A DNA stretch of 6,026 nt, from NCBI GenBank assembly GCA_947584955.1, contig CANPWS010000077.1, positions 1 through 6,026 of the forward strand. The letters run 5' to 3'. A model generated the notes under the pieces. That model was given only the letters and a program-made list of their open reading frames with translations, did no database searches and was not told the origin of the DNA. The translations under genes and the position numbers were made by a program. Shown one piece after another: positions 1 through 6,026 of this stretch. The stretch is from an uncultured Bacilli bacterium. Lineage in GTDB: Bacteria; Bacillota_I; Bacilli_A; RF39; UBA660. The first letter of the stretch is position 1. Each line of letters begins with the position of its first letter.

Positions 1-65
1 CAAGTAGTATAGATAATATAGGAACGTTAGCAAATTGGGATGTAAGAAAAGTTAAAAAAACAAGT

Positions 66-95
66 GGAATGTTTTAGGGGGCAAGTAGTTTAAAA
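66..95 (+). repeat. Long direct repeat, left copy (carries the TAG)
   Basis: This 30-nt stretch matches 549-578 at 28 of 30 positions; the differences are at 77 and 80. Similarity continues more weakly to the Trp codon at 114-116. The offset is 483 nt, exactly six repeat units and 161 codons, so both copies are in the same reading frame. Confidence 0.85.
75..77 (+). other. In-frame amber stop interrupting the BspA-like gene
   Basis: The codons read GGA ATG TTT TAG GGG GCA AGT AGT. The matching unit at 549-572 reads GGA ATG TTT TAT GGA GCA AGT AGT. The two differ by T to G at 77 and A to G at 80, with no length change, so the lesion is a Tyr-to-stop substitution. The changes create a run of five Gs (77-81). 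A sequencing error, a true nonsense mutation or programmed readthrough cannot be told apart from this sequence alone. Confidence 0.85.
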
Positions 96-548
96 AATTT
101 AGATTTAACTAATTGGCAGACCGATTCACTAACAAGCATGTGTGAAATGTTTGAAGATGCAAAAGCATTAACAAGTGTTGGAGATATAAGTGGCTGGAAT
201 GTATCTAAAGTAATTGATGCCTATTATATGTTTTATAATGCAAGCAATATAAAAGATTTAGGTAATTTAGGAAAATGGAATACAGAAAATTTTGAAAAAT
301 TAAATTCTTTATTTAGAGGTTGCACACATTTAATTAATATAGGAGATATAAGCACATGGAAAATGGGAAAAGTTACTACAATGGCAGATATGTTTAGAGA
401 TTGTTCAAGTCTACAAACTATAGGAAATATAAGCACTTGGGACACTAAAAGTGTTACATCTTTAGATAGTGTTTTTAGAGGATGCACAGTATTAAATAAC
501 ATAGGAAATTTAAATGATTGGAATACTACAAATGTAACAACATTACAT

Positions 549-578
549 GGAATGTTTTATGGAGCAAGTAGTTTAAAA
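549..578 (+). repeat. Long direct repeat, right copy (intact Tyr codon)
   Basis: This is the partner of 66-95. It carries TAT (558-560) and GGA (561-563) where the left copy has TAG and GGG, and so shows what the interrupted codon probably was. No other pair of units in the array looked this similar at the nucleotide level by eye. Confidence 0.85.
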
Positions 579-894
579 TCACTAGATTTAAGTAAATGGG
601 ATACATACAATGTAACAGATATGAGTGAAACATTTAGAAATACCCATTTTGATAAATTAGATATAAGTGGATGGAATACAACTAATGTAACAACATTTGA
701 ACAAATGTTTAAAGAAGCGGATTTACCAAATGTAGCTTTAAATCTAAAAAATACAACTATACCAGTAATAACAGAAATGTTTCAAGGTTCAACAGGAGGT
801 ATAACAATAAATTATATTCAGAGTCTATCATCTGTTGCTGAAGAATTAAGAAATCAAAATACAGATGTAGTAACTCTAGGTAGTATTATATCTT

Positions 895-926
895 AAAAAG
901 AATATTAAATCAGATATTCTTTTTTT
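895..926 (+). terminator. Rho-independent terminator after the BspA-like gene
   Basis: The arms are 895-905 (AAAAAGAATAT) and 914-924 (ATATTCTTTTT). They pair over 11 bp around an 8-nt loop and run into a T tract (920-926). The stem is AT-rich with one G-C pair, which is weak but in keeping with the base composition. It begins within the TAA stop codon and would separate the surface-protein gene from proS. Confidence 0.7.
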
Positions 927-982
927 ATCAAATAGTAATAAATTTAAAAAAAAGAAGAAATTAAAATTTTTAGTAAAATAAC

Positions 983-1011
983 TACATAAATTAAGAAATA
1001 TATGGTATAAT
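983..1011 (+). promoter_or_regulatory. Extended -10 sigma-A-type promoter of proS
   Basis: A perfect TATAAT lies at 1006-1011, preceded by TGG at 1003-1005 (the TGn extension). At 17-bp spacing the -35 position is TACATA (983-988), a poor match, which extended -10 promoters tolerate. The expected transcript start is near 1018. That gives a leader of about 15 nt containing the ribosome-binding site GAGGTG (1023-1028). The leader is too short for a T-box. Confidence 0.65.
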
Positions 1012-1032
1012 TTACTTATATTGAGGTGAATT

Positions 1033-2466
1033 ATGAGCGACATTAAAAATAAAAGTATTACTAGCAGAGATGAAGACTTTGCAAAATGGTATACAGATGT
1101 TGTAACAGCAGCTAAACTAGCCAGTTATTCTTCCGTAAAAGGATGCTTAGTAATAGAACCAAATGGTTATGCAATATGGGAAAAAATGCAAAGTGTATTA
1201 GATAAAAAATTTAAAGAAACAGGACATAAAAATATTTATATGCCACTTCTTATTCCAGAAGATTTAATGAACAAAGAAAGTGATTTAATAAACGGATTTG
1301 CCCCAGAAGTTGCCTGGGTTACCATGGGTGGAAGTAAAGAGTTAGAAAAAAGAATGTGCATAAGACCAACCTCAGAGACATTATTTTCTGATTATTATGC
1401 TAGCGTAGTATCTTCATATCGAGATCTTCCACTAAAATATAATCAGTGGTGTAGTGTAATGAGATGGGAAAAAGAGACAAGACCTTTTTTAAGAAGTAGA
1501 GAGTTTTTATGGCAAGAAGGACATACTGTTCATGAAACAAAAGAAGAAGCAGAAAAAGAAGTACTTAATATGCTTAATATATATAATAACTTTTTCCATG
1601 AATACTTAGCAATACCATCAATTGTAGGTAAAAAGACAGAAAAAGAAAAATTTGCAGGAGCAGATTATACTTATACAATAGAAGCACTTATGTATAATGG
1701 AGTATGCCTTCAATCAGGAACTAGTCATTATTTTGGACAAAGATTTTCCAAAGCTTATGATATAAAATTTTCAAATAGAGAAAATAAATTAGAATATGCA
1801 TATCAAACATCATGGGGGGTAAGTACTAGAATGATTGGAGCATTAATAATGGTACATTCTGATGATTATGGATTAGTACTTCCTCCAAAAATAGCACCAA
1901 GACAAGTAGTTATTATACCAATAAAAGATACCCCAGAAGTAAATAAAAAAGCCGAAGAAATAAAAGAAAAATTAAACAAAGTAGGTATTACTACATACAT
2001 AGATAATACATCTAAATCAGCAGGGTATAAATTTGCTGAAGCAGAAGTTAATGGAATACCAATTAGAATTGATATAGGACCAAAAGATTTAGAAGAAAAT
2101 AAATTAACATTATCAAGAAGAGATACAAGAGAAAAAATTATAATATCATTAAATGACGATATTACTAAAGAAGTAGAAAACTTACTTGAAAATATTCAAA
2201 ATAATCTATATAAGCAAGCCTTAGATAGAAGAAATAAAATGACATATGTAGCACATGATTTAAAAGAATTTGAAGAAATAATTAACAAAAATTTAGGATT
2301 TGTTAAAGCAATGTGGTGTGGAAAAGAAGAATGTGAAAATAAAATAAAAGAAATAAGAGGAACTAAATCAAGATGTATTCCTTTTGAAAGTGAACATATA
2401 TCAGATAAATGTGTAGTATGTGGTGAAAAAGCCAAAGAAATGGTAATATGGGGAGTACAATATTAA
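1033..2466 (+). CDS. proS: Prolyl-tRNA synthetase, archaeal/eukaryotic-type (ProS type 3)
   Basis: This class II aminoacyl-tRNA synthetase charges tRNA-Pro with proline using ATP in the cytoplasm. At 477 residues it fits the short form, not the roughly 570-residue bacterial form with an inserted editing domain; no such insertion lies between motifs 2 and 3. Visible signatures are PTSE (112-115, proline/ATP site), motif 2 RWEKETRPFLR (144-154) with REFLWQEGHT after it, SGTSHYFGQRF (228-238), and motif 3 around GVSTRMIGALIM (262-273). An anticodon-binding domain follows (about 286-390). The C-terminal zinc-type domain has Cys429, Cys434, Cys460 and Cys463, and the chain ends in Tyr477; the family typically has this cysteine pattern and a terminal Tyr. 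The start at 1033 is supported by GAGGTG at 1023-1028. It has its own promoter, and I see no terminator before secG, so readthrough into secG is possible. Confidence 0.96.
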   Translation: MSDIKNKSITSRDEDFAKWYTDVVTAAKLASYSSVKGCLVIEPNGYAIWEKMQSVLDKKFKETGHKNIYMPLLIPEDLMNKESDLINGFAPEVAWVTMGGSKELEKRMCIRPTSETLFSDYYASVVSSYRDLPLKYNQWCSVMRWEKETRPFLRSREFLWQEGHTVHETKEEAEKEVLNMLNIYNNFFHEYLAIPSIVGKKTEKEKFAGADYTYTIEALMYNGVCLQSGTSHYFGQRFSKAYDIKFSNRENKLEYAYQTSWGVSTRMIGALIMVHSDDYGLVLPPKIAPRQVVIIPIKDTPEVNKKAEEIKEKLNKVGITTYIDNTSKSAGYKFAEAEVNGIPIRIDIGPKDLEENKLTLSRRDTREKIIISLNDDITKEVENLLENIQNNLYKQALDRRNKMTYVAHDLKEFEEIINKNLGFVKAMWCGKEECENKIKEIRGTKSRCIPFESEHISDKCVVCGEKAKEMVIWGVQY

Positions 2467-2473
2467 ATATACC

Positions 2474-2502
2474 TTGAAAAATAAGTAAAATAAATATATA
2501 AT
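2474..2502 (+). promoter_or_regulatory. Candidate sigma-A promoter of secG, abutting its ribosome-binding site
   Basis: TTGAAA (2474-2479) and a perfect TATAAT (2497-2502) are separated by 17 bp. Transcription would be expected to start near 2508-2510. This falls inside the strong Shine-Dalgarno AAAGGAGG (2506-2513), which sits 8 nt before the secG ATG. The leader would be about 13 nt, with GGAGG at its very 5' end. In such AT-rich DNA a chance match is possible, but five of six plus six of six positions at optimal spacing is good. Confidence 0.55.
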
Positions 2503-2521
2503 TATAAAGGAGGCAGAAATT

Positions 2522-2740
2522 ATGGAGACAGCAGTATTAATTGTTTCAGTATTATTAATAGCAATCGTACTTTTACAAAGTGGAAAAGCCGAAGCTGCAT
2601 CACAAATAATACAAGGTGGAAACTCAGACTTGTTTTCAAATAGAAAAGAAAGAGGAGTAGAACTTTTTATAAGTAGACTTACATTCGCATTAGGATTAGC
2701 ATTTTTCTTATTATGCTTATCAATATCAATTTGGGCTTAG
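2522..2740 (+). CDS. secG: Preprotein translocase subunit SecG
   Basis: SecG is the small accessory membrane subunit of the SecYEG channel and aids SecA-driven export across the cytoplasmic membrane. The 72-residue product has the expected layout. There is a first transmembrane helix (about 4-19), the hallmark LLQSGKAE (17-24), and a cytoplasmic loop with QGG and DLF (31-38) followed by the basic RKERG (41-45). The segment SRLTFALGLAFFLL (51-64) then leads a second transmembrane helix to about 71. The start is fixed by AAAGGAGG at 2506-2513. The stop is TAG, followed two codons later by an in-frame TAA (2744-2746). A terminator-like hairpin overlaps the stop. secG directly upstream of rnr is a known Bacillota neighbourhood. 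Confidence 0.95.
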   Translation: METAVLIVSVLLIAIVLLQSGKAEAASQIIQGGNSDLFSNRKERGVELFISRLTFALGLAFFLLCLSISIWA

Positions 2741-2754
2741 AAATAAGTCCTTTT
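2733..2754 (+). terminator. GNRA-loop hairpin and short T tract overlapping the secG stop codon
   Basis: GGGCTTA (2733-2739) pairs with TAAGTCC (2744-2750) over 7 bp, with one G-T wobble, around a GAAA tetraloop (2740-2743). TTTT follows (2751-2754). The stem covers the last secG codons and the TAG. It has four G-C pairs, unusual in this AT-rich DNA, which argues for selection. The T tract is short and interrupted (TTTTCT), so it may act as a partial terminator or an mRNA 3'-end stabiliser. A weaker alternative fold pairs TTAGAAA (2737-2743) with TTTCTAA (2752-2758). Confidence 0.55.
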
Positions 2755-2762
2755 CTAATAAA

Positions 2763-2779
2763 TATATTTAATTTATAAA
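2763..2779 (+). promoter_or_regulatory. Possible -10 elements upstream of rnr
   Basis: TATATT (2763-2768) and TATAAA (2774-2779) each resemble a -10 box, but neither has a convincing -35 at the usual spacing (TTTTCT at 2751-2756 for the second). The DNA is nearly all A and T, so chance matches are likely. A promoter here would make sense if the hairpin at 2733-2754 ends the secG transcript. Otherwise rnr depends on readthrough. Confidence 0.25.
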
Positions 2780-2797
2780 TAAAAAGAGGTGTAAAAA

Positions 2798-4981
2798 ATG
2801 GAAGAGCAAATAATAAAAATATTAGAAAGAAAAGATAAACCATCACTTTCTATAATAGAAATAAATGATTATCTTAATTTAAAGACAACAAATGAATATC
2901 AAGTATTACAAAATATTTTAGATAAAATGTGTGAAGAAGGAATTATATATTATAGTGATAAAAAGAAAAAATATTTATTATTAGAAAATTCTCATTTAAT
3001 AAAAGGAAAACTTTTAATGTATGAAAAAGGTTTTGGATTTGTAGAAATAAATAAAGATAGTAAAGATGTTTATATAAGTGAAGAAAATATAAATGGTGGA
3101 AGAAATAATGATATAGTTCTAATAGAATTAATAAATAAAAGTATTGATAGACCAGAAGGAAAAATTATAAAAATAATAAAACGAGATTATTCACCATTAG
3201 TAGGAGAAGTATTTATAAAAGATAATAATTATTATGTAAAACCAGATAAAAAAGGACCAGATATTTTTATACCAAAAGAATATATTAACGGAGCAGTCGA
3301 AGGACATAAAGTAGTAGTAAATCCTTTAAAAGATGGTAATTATGTTGGTGAAATAAAAGAAATAATAGGACATAAAAATGATGTTGGAGTAGATATATTA
3401 TCATTTGTTTATGATTATGGTTTTAGACCACAATTTCCAAATGAAGTCATAAAAGAATTAGAAGAAATACCACTAGAATTATCTGAAGAAATGATAAATG
3501 AAGCTTTGGAAGAAGGCTTCGTTGATTTAAGAGATGAAGAAATTTTTACAATAGATGGAGATGATACTAAAGATATAGATGATGCAATATCAATAAAAGA
3601 AAATTCAGATGGAAGTTTTATTTTAGGAGTTCATATTGCAGATGTATCAAGATATATAAAAGAAAAAAGTGCTTTAGATGAAGAAGCTTATTATAGATCT
3701 ACTAGTGTCTATTTAGTAGATAGAGTAGTACCAATGTTTCCACATAAAATATCTAATGGTATATGTTCATTAAATCCAAATGCAGATAGATTTGCTTTTT
3801 CTTGTGTTATGAAAGTAAACCAAAAAGGTGAGGTAGAAGACTATAAAATATTTGAAAGTATTATAAGAAGTAGAATACAAATGACATATAATAAAGTAAA
3901 TGAAATATTAGAGGAAAATAAAATTCCCGAAGGATATGAAAATTATGCAAATAGTTTAAGAATAATGAACAAATTATCAAATATTTTAAGAAAAAAAATG
4001 ATAGCTAGGGGATATATGGAATTTGACTCCAAAGAAGCAAAAATATTAGTAGATGAAAATTGTCATCCATATAAAATTGAATTAAGAAGTCAAAAAACAG
4101 GAGAAAAATTAATAGAAAACTTTATGATTTTAGCAAATGAAACTGTATCATCACACTTATATTATCAAGATTTACCATCTATATATCGTGTTCATGATAA
4201 ACCAGATCAAGAAAAAATAAGTTCATTTTTAAATTTTCTATCACTTCGTGGTTATGTTGTAAATGGAAAAAATAAAATAGTAACAGCAAAAGATTTACAA
4301 AATATTTTAAAACAATTAAAAGATAAAGCTGATTCTAAAGTATTAAATGATATAGCAATAAGAAGTCAAGCTAAGGCTAAATATTCAAACGAAAATATAG
4401 GACACTTTGGTTTAGGAAGTAAGTGTTATGCTCATTTTACATCACCAATAAGAAGATACCCAGACTTAGTTTTACATAGATTACTTAAAGATTATGCTAA
4501 AAATTATAGTAATAAAGTAATAGAAAAATGGGAAATGGAATTACCTGCAATATGCATTCAAACATCACAAAAAGAATTAGATTCAGTAAACTGTGAAAGA
4601 GATGTAGAAAAAATGAAAAAAGCAGAGTATATGGAAGATCATATAGGAGAGATATATAACGGTGTTATAAGTGGTGTTACACCATTTGGTATATTTGTAG
4701 AACTTCCAAATACTGTCGAAGGTCTAATAAAATTAGAAGATATATCTAGTGATTATTTCGTTTATGATGAATCAGGATATATGGTATATGGAAAAAGAAC
4801 AAATAAAAGATATATGCTTGGTGATGAAATAACAGTCAAAGTAGTCGGAGCAAGTAAAGAAGCAAGTACTGTTGATTTTGTTTTAGCAGATGAAAAAAAT
4901 AATAATTATAATCTAAGAAATGCAGAAATAAATAATAATTATAAAAAAAAGAAAATAAAATCAAAAAGACATAAAAATTAA
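2798..4981 (+). CDS. rnr: Ribonuclease R, RNase II/RNB-family 3'-5' exoribonuclease
   Basis: RNase R degrades structured RNA processively from the 3' end, including mRNA decay intermediates and defective rRNA, and takes part in tmRNA-linked decay. The 727-residue product has the full domain order. An N-terminal winged-helix region (about 1-62) is followed by two cold-shock-like OB domains (about 67-125 and 134-195; note GFGFVE 78-83). The RNB catalytic domain is at about 245-565 and an S1 domain at about 615-698. A Lys/Asn-rich tail ends in KKKKIKSKRHKN. The metal-binding aspartates are Asp253, Asp259, Asp261 and Asp262 in TIDGDDTKDIDD, with the same spacing as the four RNase II/R active-site aspartates. 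The conserved HFTSPIRRYPDL is at 546-557. The product should be active. The start has GAGGTG (2786-2791) 6 nt upstream. The gene after it begins 20 nt downstream, suggesting cotranscription. Confidence 0.96.
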   Translation: MEEQIIKILERKDKPSLSIIEINDYLNLKTTNEYQVLQNILDKMCEEGIIYYSDKKKKYLLLENSHLIKGKLLMYEKGFGFVEINKDSKDVYISEENINGGRNNDIVLIELINKSIDRPEGKIIKIIKRDYSPLVGEVFIKDNNYYVKPDKKGPDIFIPKEYINGAVEGHKVVVNPLKDGNYVGEIKEIIGHKNDVGVDILSFVYDYGFRPQFPNEVIKELEEIPLELSEEMINEALEEGFVDLRDEEIFTIDGDDTKDIDDAISIKENSDGSFILGVHIADVSRYIKEKSALDEEAYYRSTSVYLVDRVVPMFPHKISNGICSLNPNADRFAFSCVMKVNQKGEVEDYKIFESIIRSRIQMTYNKVNEILEENKIPEGYENYANSLRIMNKLSNILRKKMIARGYMEFDSKEAKILVDENCHPYKIELRSQKTGEKLIENFMILANETVSSHLYYQDLPSIYRVHDKPDQEKISSFLNFLSLRGYVVNGKNKIVTAKDLQNILKQLKDKADSKVLNDIAIRSQAKAKYSNENIGHFGLGSKCYAHFTSPIRRYPDLVLHRLLKDYAKNYSNKVIEKWEMELPAICIQTSQKELDSVNCERDVEKMKKAEYMEDHIGEIYNGVISGVTPFGIFVELPNTVEGLIKLEDISSDYFVYDESGYMVYGKRTNKRYMLGDEITVKVVGASKEASTVDFVLADEKNNNYNLRNAEINNNYKKKKIKSKRHKN

Positions 4982-5001
4982 AAAAATAAAAAGGTGAAAA
5001 A

Positions 5002-6026
5002 ATGAAAAGAAGAATAAAAAAAAATAAAATATCTCCTATAAAAATATTAGGAATATTACTTTTAATTATTATTATAATATTAGGTATTGTTTTTCTAATT
5101 TTCAAAATAATAGATAAAGAAGAAGATAATACAGTAAATGAAGAAATAATTGCGAGTGATAAAAGCGATGATAAAACAGAAAAGAAAGAAGAATATGAAT
5201 TATCACTGATAATGGTCGGAGATATGCTTATTCATGATTCACTATATAAAGAAGCTAATAAAAATGCTTCCTATAACGGATATGATTTTAAACCGATGTT
5301 AACTTATATAAAAGATATTGTAAAAAATTATGATTTAGCTTATTACAATCAAGAAACAATACTAGGAGGAAGTAAACTAGGATTATCTAGTTACCCAGCA
5401 TTTAATTCACCATATGAAGTTGGAGATGCAATGATAGATGCAGGATTTAATTTAGTAAGTTTAGCAACTAATCATACATTAGATAAAGGAATCAAAGGTA
5501 TAGAAAGTTCTTTAGATTATTGGAGTAATAAAGATGTTTATACTTCTGGTAGTTATAAAACTATGGAAGAAAGAAATAATACAGTAATAAAAGAAAAAAA
5601 TAATATAACATATGCTCTTTTAAATTATACTTATGGAACAAACGGAATAAAAAGACCTGATTCATATACATCATACGTAAATATTTGGGATATGTCAGAT
5701 AAATCACAATATGAACAGTATAAAACAGTTGTAAAAGAAGATATAGAACGTATTTCTGATAAGGTAGATGTACTTATGGTAGCAATGCATTTTGGAGAAG
5801 AATATAATACTGATGTAACTTGGTATCAAGAAGATGCTGCTAAATATTTAGCTTCACTTGGAGTAGATATAATAATAGGAACACATCCACATGTAATAGG
5901 ACCAATAACTTATATTGATGATACTTTAGTAATATACTCATTAGGAAACTTTTTATCAGCACATGAAGTTGTTAATATGGCAAACAGAATCGGATTAATG
6001 ACATCAGTTACTATAAAAAAAGAAGT
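5002..6026 (+). CDS. CapA-family (PGA_cap) metallophosphatase-like protein, membrane-anchored, 3' end outside window
   Basis: The first 341 residues are present and no stop occurs before the edge. A basic N-terminus (MKRRIKKNK) and one long hydrophobic helix (about 13-37) indicate an uncleaved signal anchor. An acidic/Lys-rich linker (about 38-64) leads to an extracellular domain. That domain has CapA-family calcineurin-like motifs in order: MVGDMLIHD (71-79), NQET (116-119), ATNHTLDKG (155-163), GTNG (212-215), MHFGEEY (262-268), GTHPHVIGP (293-301) and YSLGNFLS (312-319). Asp74, Asn157, His158, His263, His295 and His297 are likely metal or substrate ligands. CapA proteins are linked to poly-gamma-glutamate capsule synthesis, but many family members occur without capB/capC, so the substrate here is unknown. 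The start is supported by AAGGTG (4991-4996). The 20-nt gap after rnr, without a terminator, suggests the two genes share a transcript. Confidence 0.88.
   Translation, partial: MKRRIKKNKISPIKILGILLLIIIIILGIVFLIFKIIDKEEDNTVNEEIIASDKSDDKTEKKEEYELSLIMVGDMLIHDSLYKEANKNASYNGYDFKPMLTYIKDIVKNYDLAYYNQETILGGSKLGLSSYPAFNSPYEVGDAMIDAGFNLVSLATNHTLDKGIKGIESSLDYWSNKDVYTSGSYKTMEERNNTVIKEKNNITYALLNYTYGTNGIKRPDSYTSYVNIWDMSDKSQYEQYKTVVKEDIERISDKVDVLMVAMHFGEEYNTDVTWYQEDAAKYLASLGVDIIIGTHPHVIGPITYIDDTLVIYSLGNFLSAHEVVNMANRIGLMTSVTIKKE

Larger units (their letters stand above)
3..716 (+). repeat. Tandem array of roughly 26-27-codon DUF285-type repeats
   Basis: The conserved Trp codons start at 36, 114, 195, 276, 357, 438, 519, 597 and 672. 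The spacings are 78, 81, 81, 81, 81, 81, 78 and 75 nt, i.e. 26, five times 27, 26 and 25 residues. Most units have the form (G/D)C(S/T).L..IG.(I/L)..W(N/D)T..VT.....MF. The two 26-residue units share the variant GASSLK.LDL..W. Sequence between units has diverged apart from those two, so this is an old array with one recent-looking copy event. Confidence 0.8.
1..896 (+). pseudogene. BspA-like leucine-rich-repeat surface protein (DUF285-type), 5' end outside window, interrupted by in-frame TAG
   Basis: The reading frame whose first complete codon starts at 3 encodes tandem repeats ending in a pattern like W.T.NVT.M..MF..CSSL..IG, which is the BspA/DUF285 repeat. Nine Trp codons mark successive units. 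Family members are usually secreted or surface proteins that bind host or bacterial partners; that role is inferred here. The frame is broken by TAG at 75-77, with clear repeat sequence in the same frame on both sides, so a nonsense change is more likely than an indel. The ATG at 138 opens a 252-residue stretch but lies inside a repeat and has no Shine-Dalgarno sequence, so I do not take it as a genuine start. The last repeats (from about 690) degenerate, and the protein ends without an LPXTG motif or membrane segment. Any signal peptide or anchor must therefore be in the missing N-terminal part. A hairpin terminator follows the TAA at 894-896. Confidence 0.8.

Noticed and set aside
75..81. 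Frameshift at the G run in the BspA-like gene
   Set aside because: The distance to the matching bases in the sister unit is unchanged and both sides read in the same frame, so a substitution explains it without an indel.
233..502. 89-codon open frame on the minus strand
   Set aside because: It lies wholly opposite the BspA-like repeats, has no recognisable motif or ribosome-binding site, and is best explained as a shadow of the repeat-coding strand.
138..896. A separate intact 252-residue gene starting at ATG 138
   Set aside because: The ATG is in the middle of a repeat unit, has no Shine-Dalgarno sequence and would give no signal peptide. Repeat coding continues upstream in the same frame to the window edge.
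897..1032. T-box or other riboswitch upstream of proS
   Set aside because: The gap is only 136 nt and contains a terminator for the previous gene and a promoter that leaves about 15 nt of leader. No T-box sequence or specifier-stem layout is visible.
2196..2435. 79-codon open frame on the minus strand
   Set aside because: It is antisense to the C-terminal domain of proS, whose zinc-type cysteines confirm the + strand frame.
1033..4981. Mycoplasma-type genetic code (TGA = Trp)
   Set aside because: All Trp codons in proS, secG and rnr are TGG and no in-frame TGA is present, contrary to what TGA-recoding genomes show.
4836..5105. 89-codon minus-strand frame rich in Phe, Ile and Tyr that looks membrane-like
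   Set aside because: It is the complement of A-rich codons at the end of rnr and the start of the CapA-like gene, so its hydrophobic look is compositional.

Overview
The window comes from an AT-rich bacterium, most likely a low-GC member of the Bacillota or a related gut or oral lineage. The evidence is the ATA- and AGA-dominated codon use, Bacillus-type Shine-Dalgarno sequences (AAAGGAGG, GAGGTG), sigma-A-like promoters, a short SecG, and a BspA-like surface repeat protein typical of host-associated bacteria. Every Trp codon in the recognised genes is TGG and no TGA occurs in frame, so the Mycoplasma code (TGA = Trp) is very unlikely. The exact taxon cannot be read from the sequence.

All genes lie on the + strand. 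Positions 1-896 hold the 3' part of a BspA-like (DUF285-type) leucine-rich-repeat surface protein gene. Its left end is outside the window. A TAG stop at 75-77 interrupts it exactly where a sister repeat has TAT (Tyr), so it is best read as a pseudogene or an interrupted gene. A hairpin terminator follows at 895-926, then an extended -10 promoter, and then proS (1033-2466), a prolyl-tRNA synthetase of the short archaeal/eukaryotic type. Next are secG (2522-2740), a GNRA-loop terminator-like hairpin that contains the secG stop codon, and rnr (2798-4981), encoding the 3'-5' exoribonuclease RNase R. Twenty bases later a membrane-anchored CapA-family metallophosphatase-like gene begins (5002) and runs off the right edge.

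proS, secG and rnr are core genes of translation, protein export and RNA decay. secG next to rnr is a known Bacillota arrangement, but smpB, which often follows rnr, is not here and the CapA-like gene takes its place. Promoter candidates lie very close to the start codons of proS and secG and predict leaders of only about 13-15 nt. I see no mobile element, CRISPR array, tRNA or riboswitch, and no convincing new multi-gene system. The most interesting points are the interrupted repeat gene with its 30-nt, in-frame long-range direct repeat, and the compact overlap of promoter, ribosome-binding site and terminator around secG.
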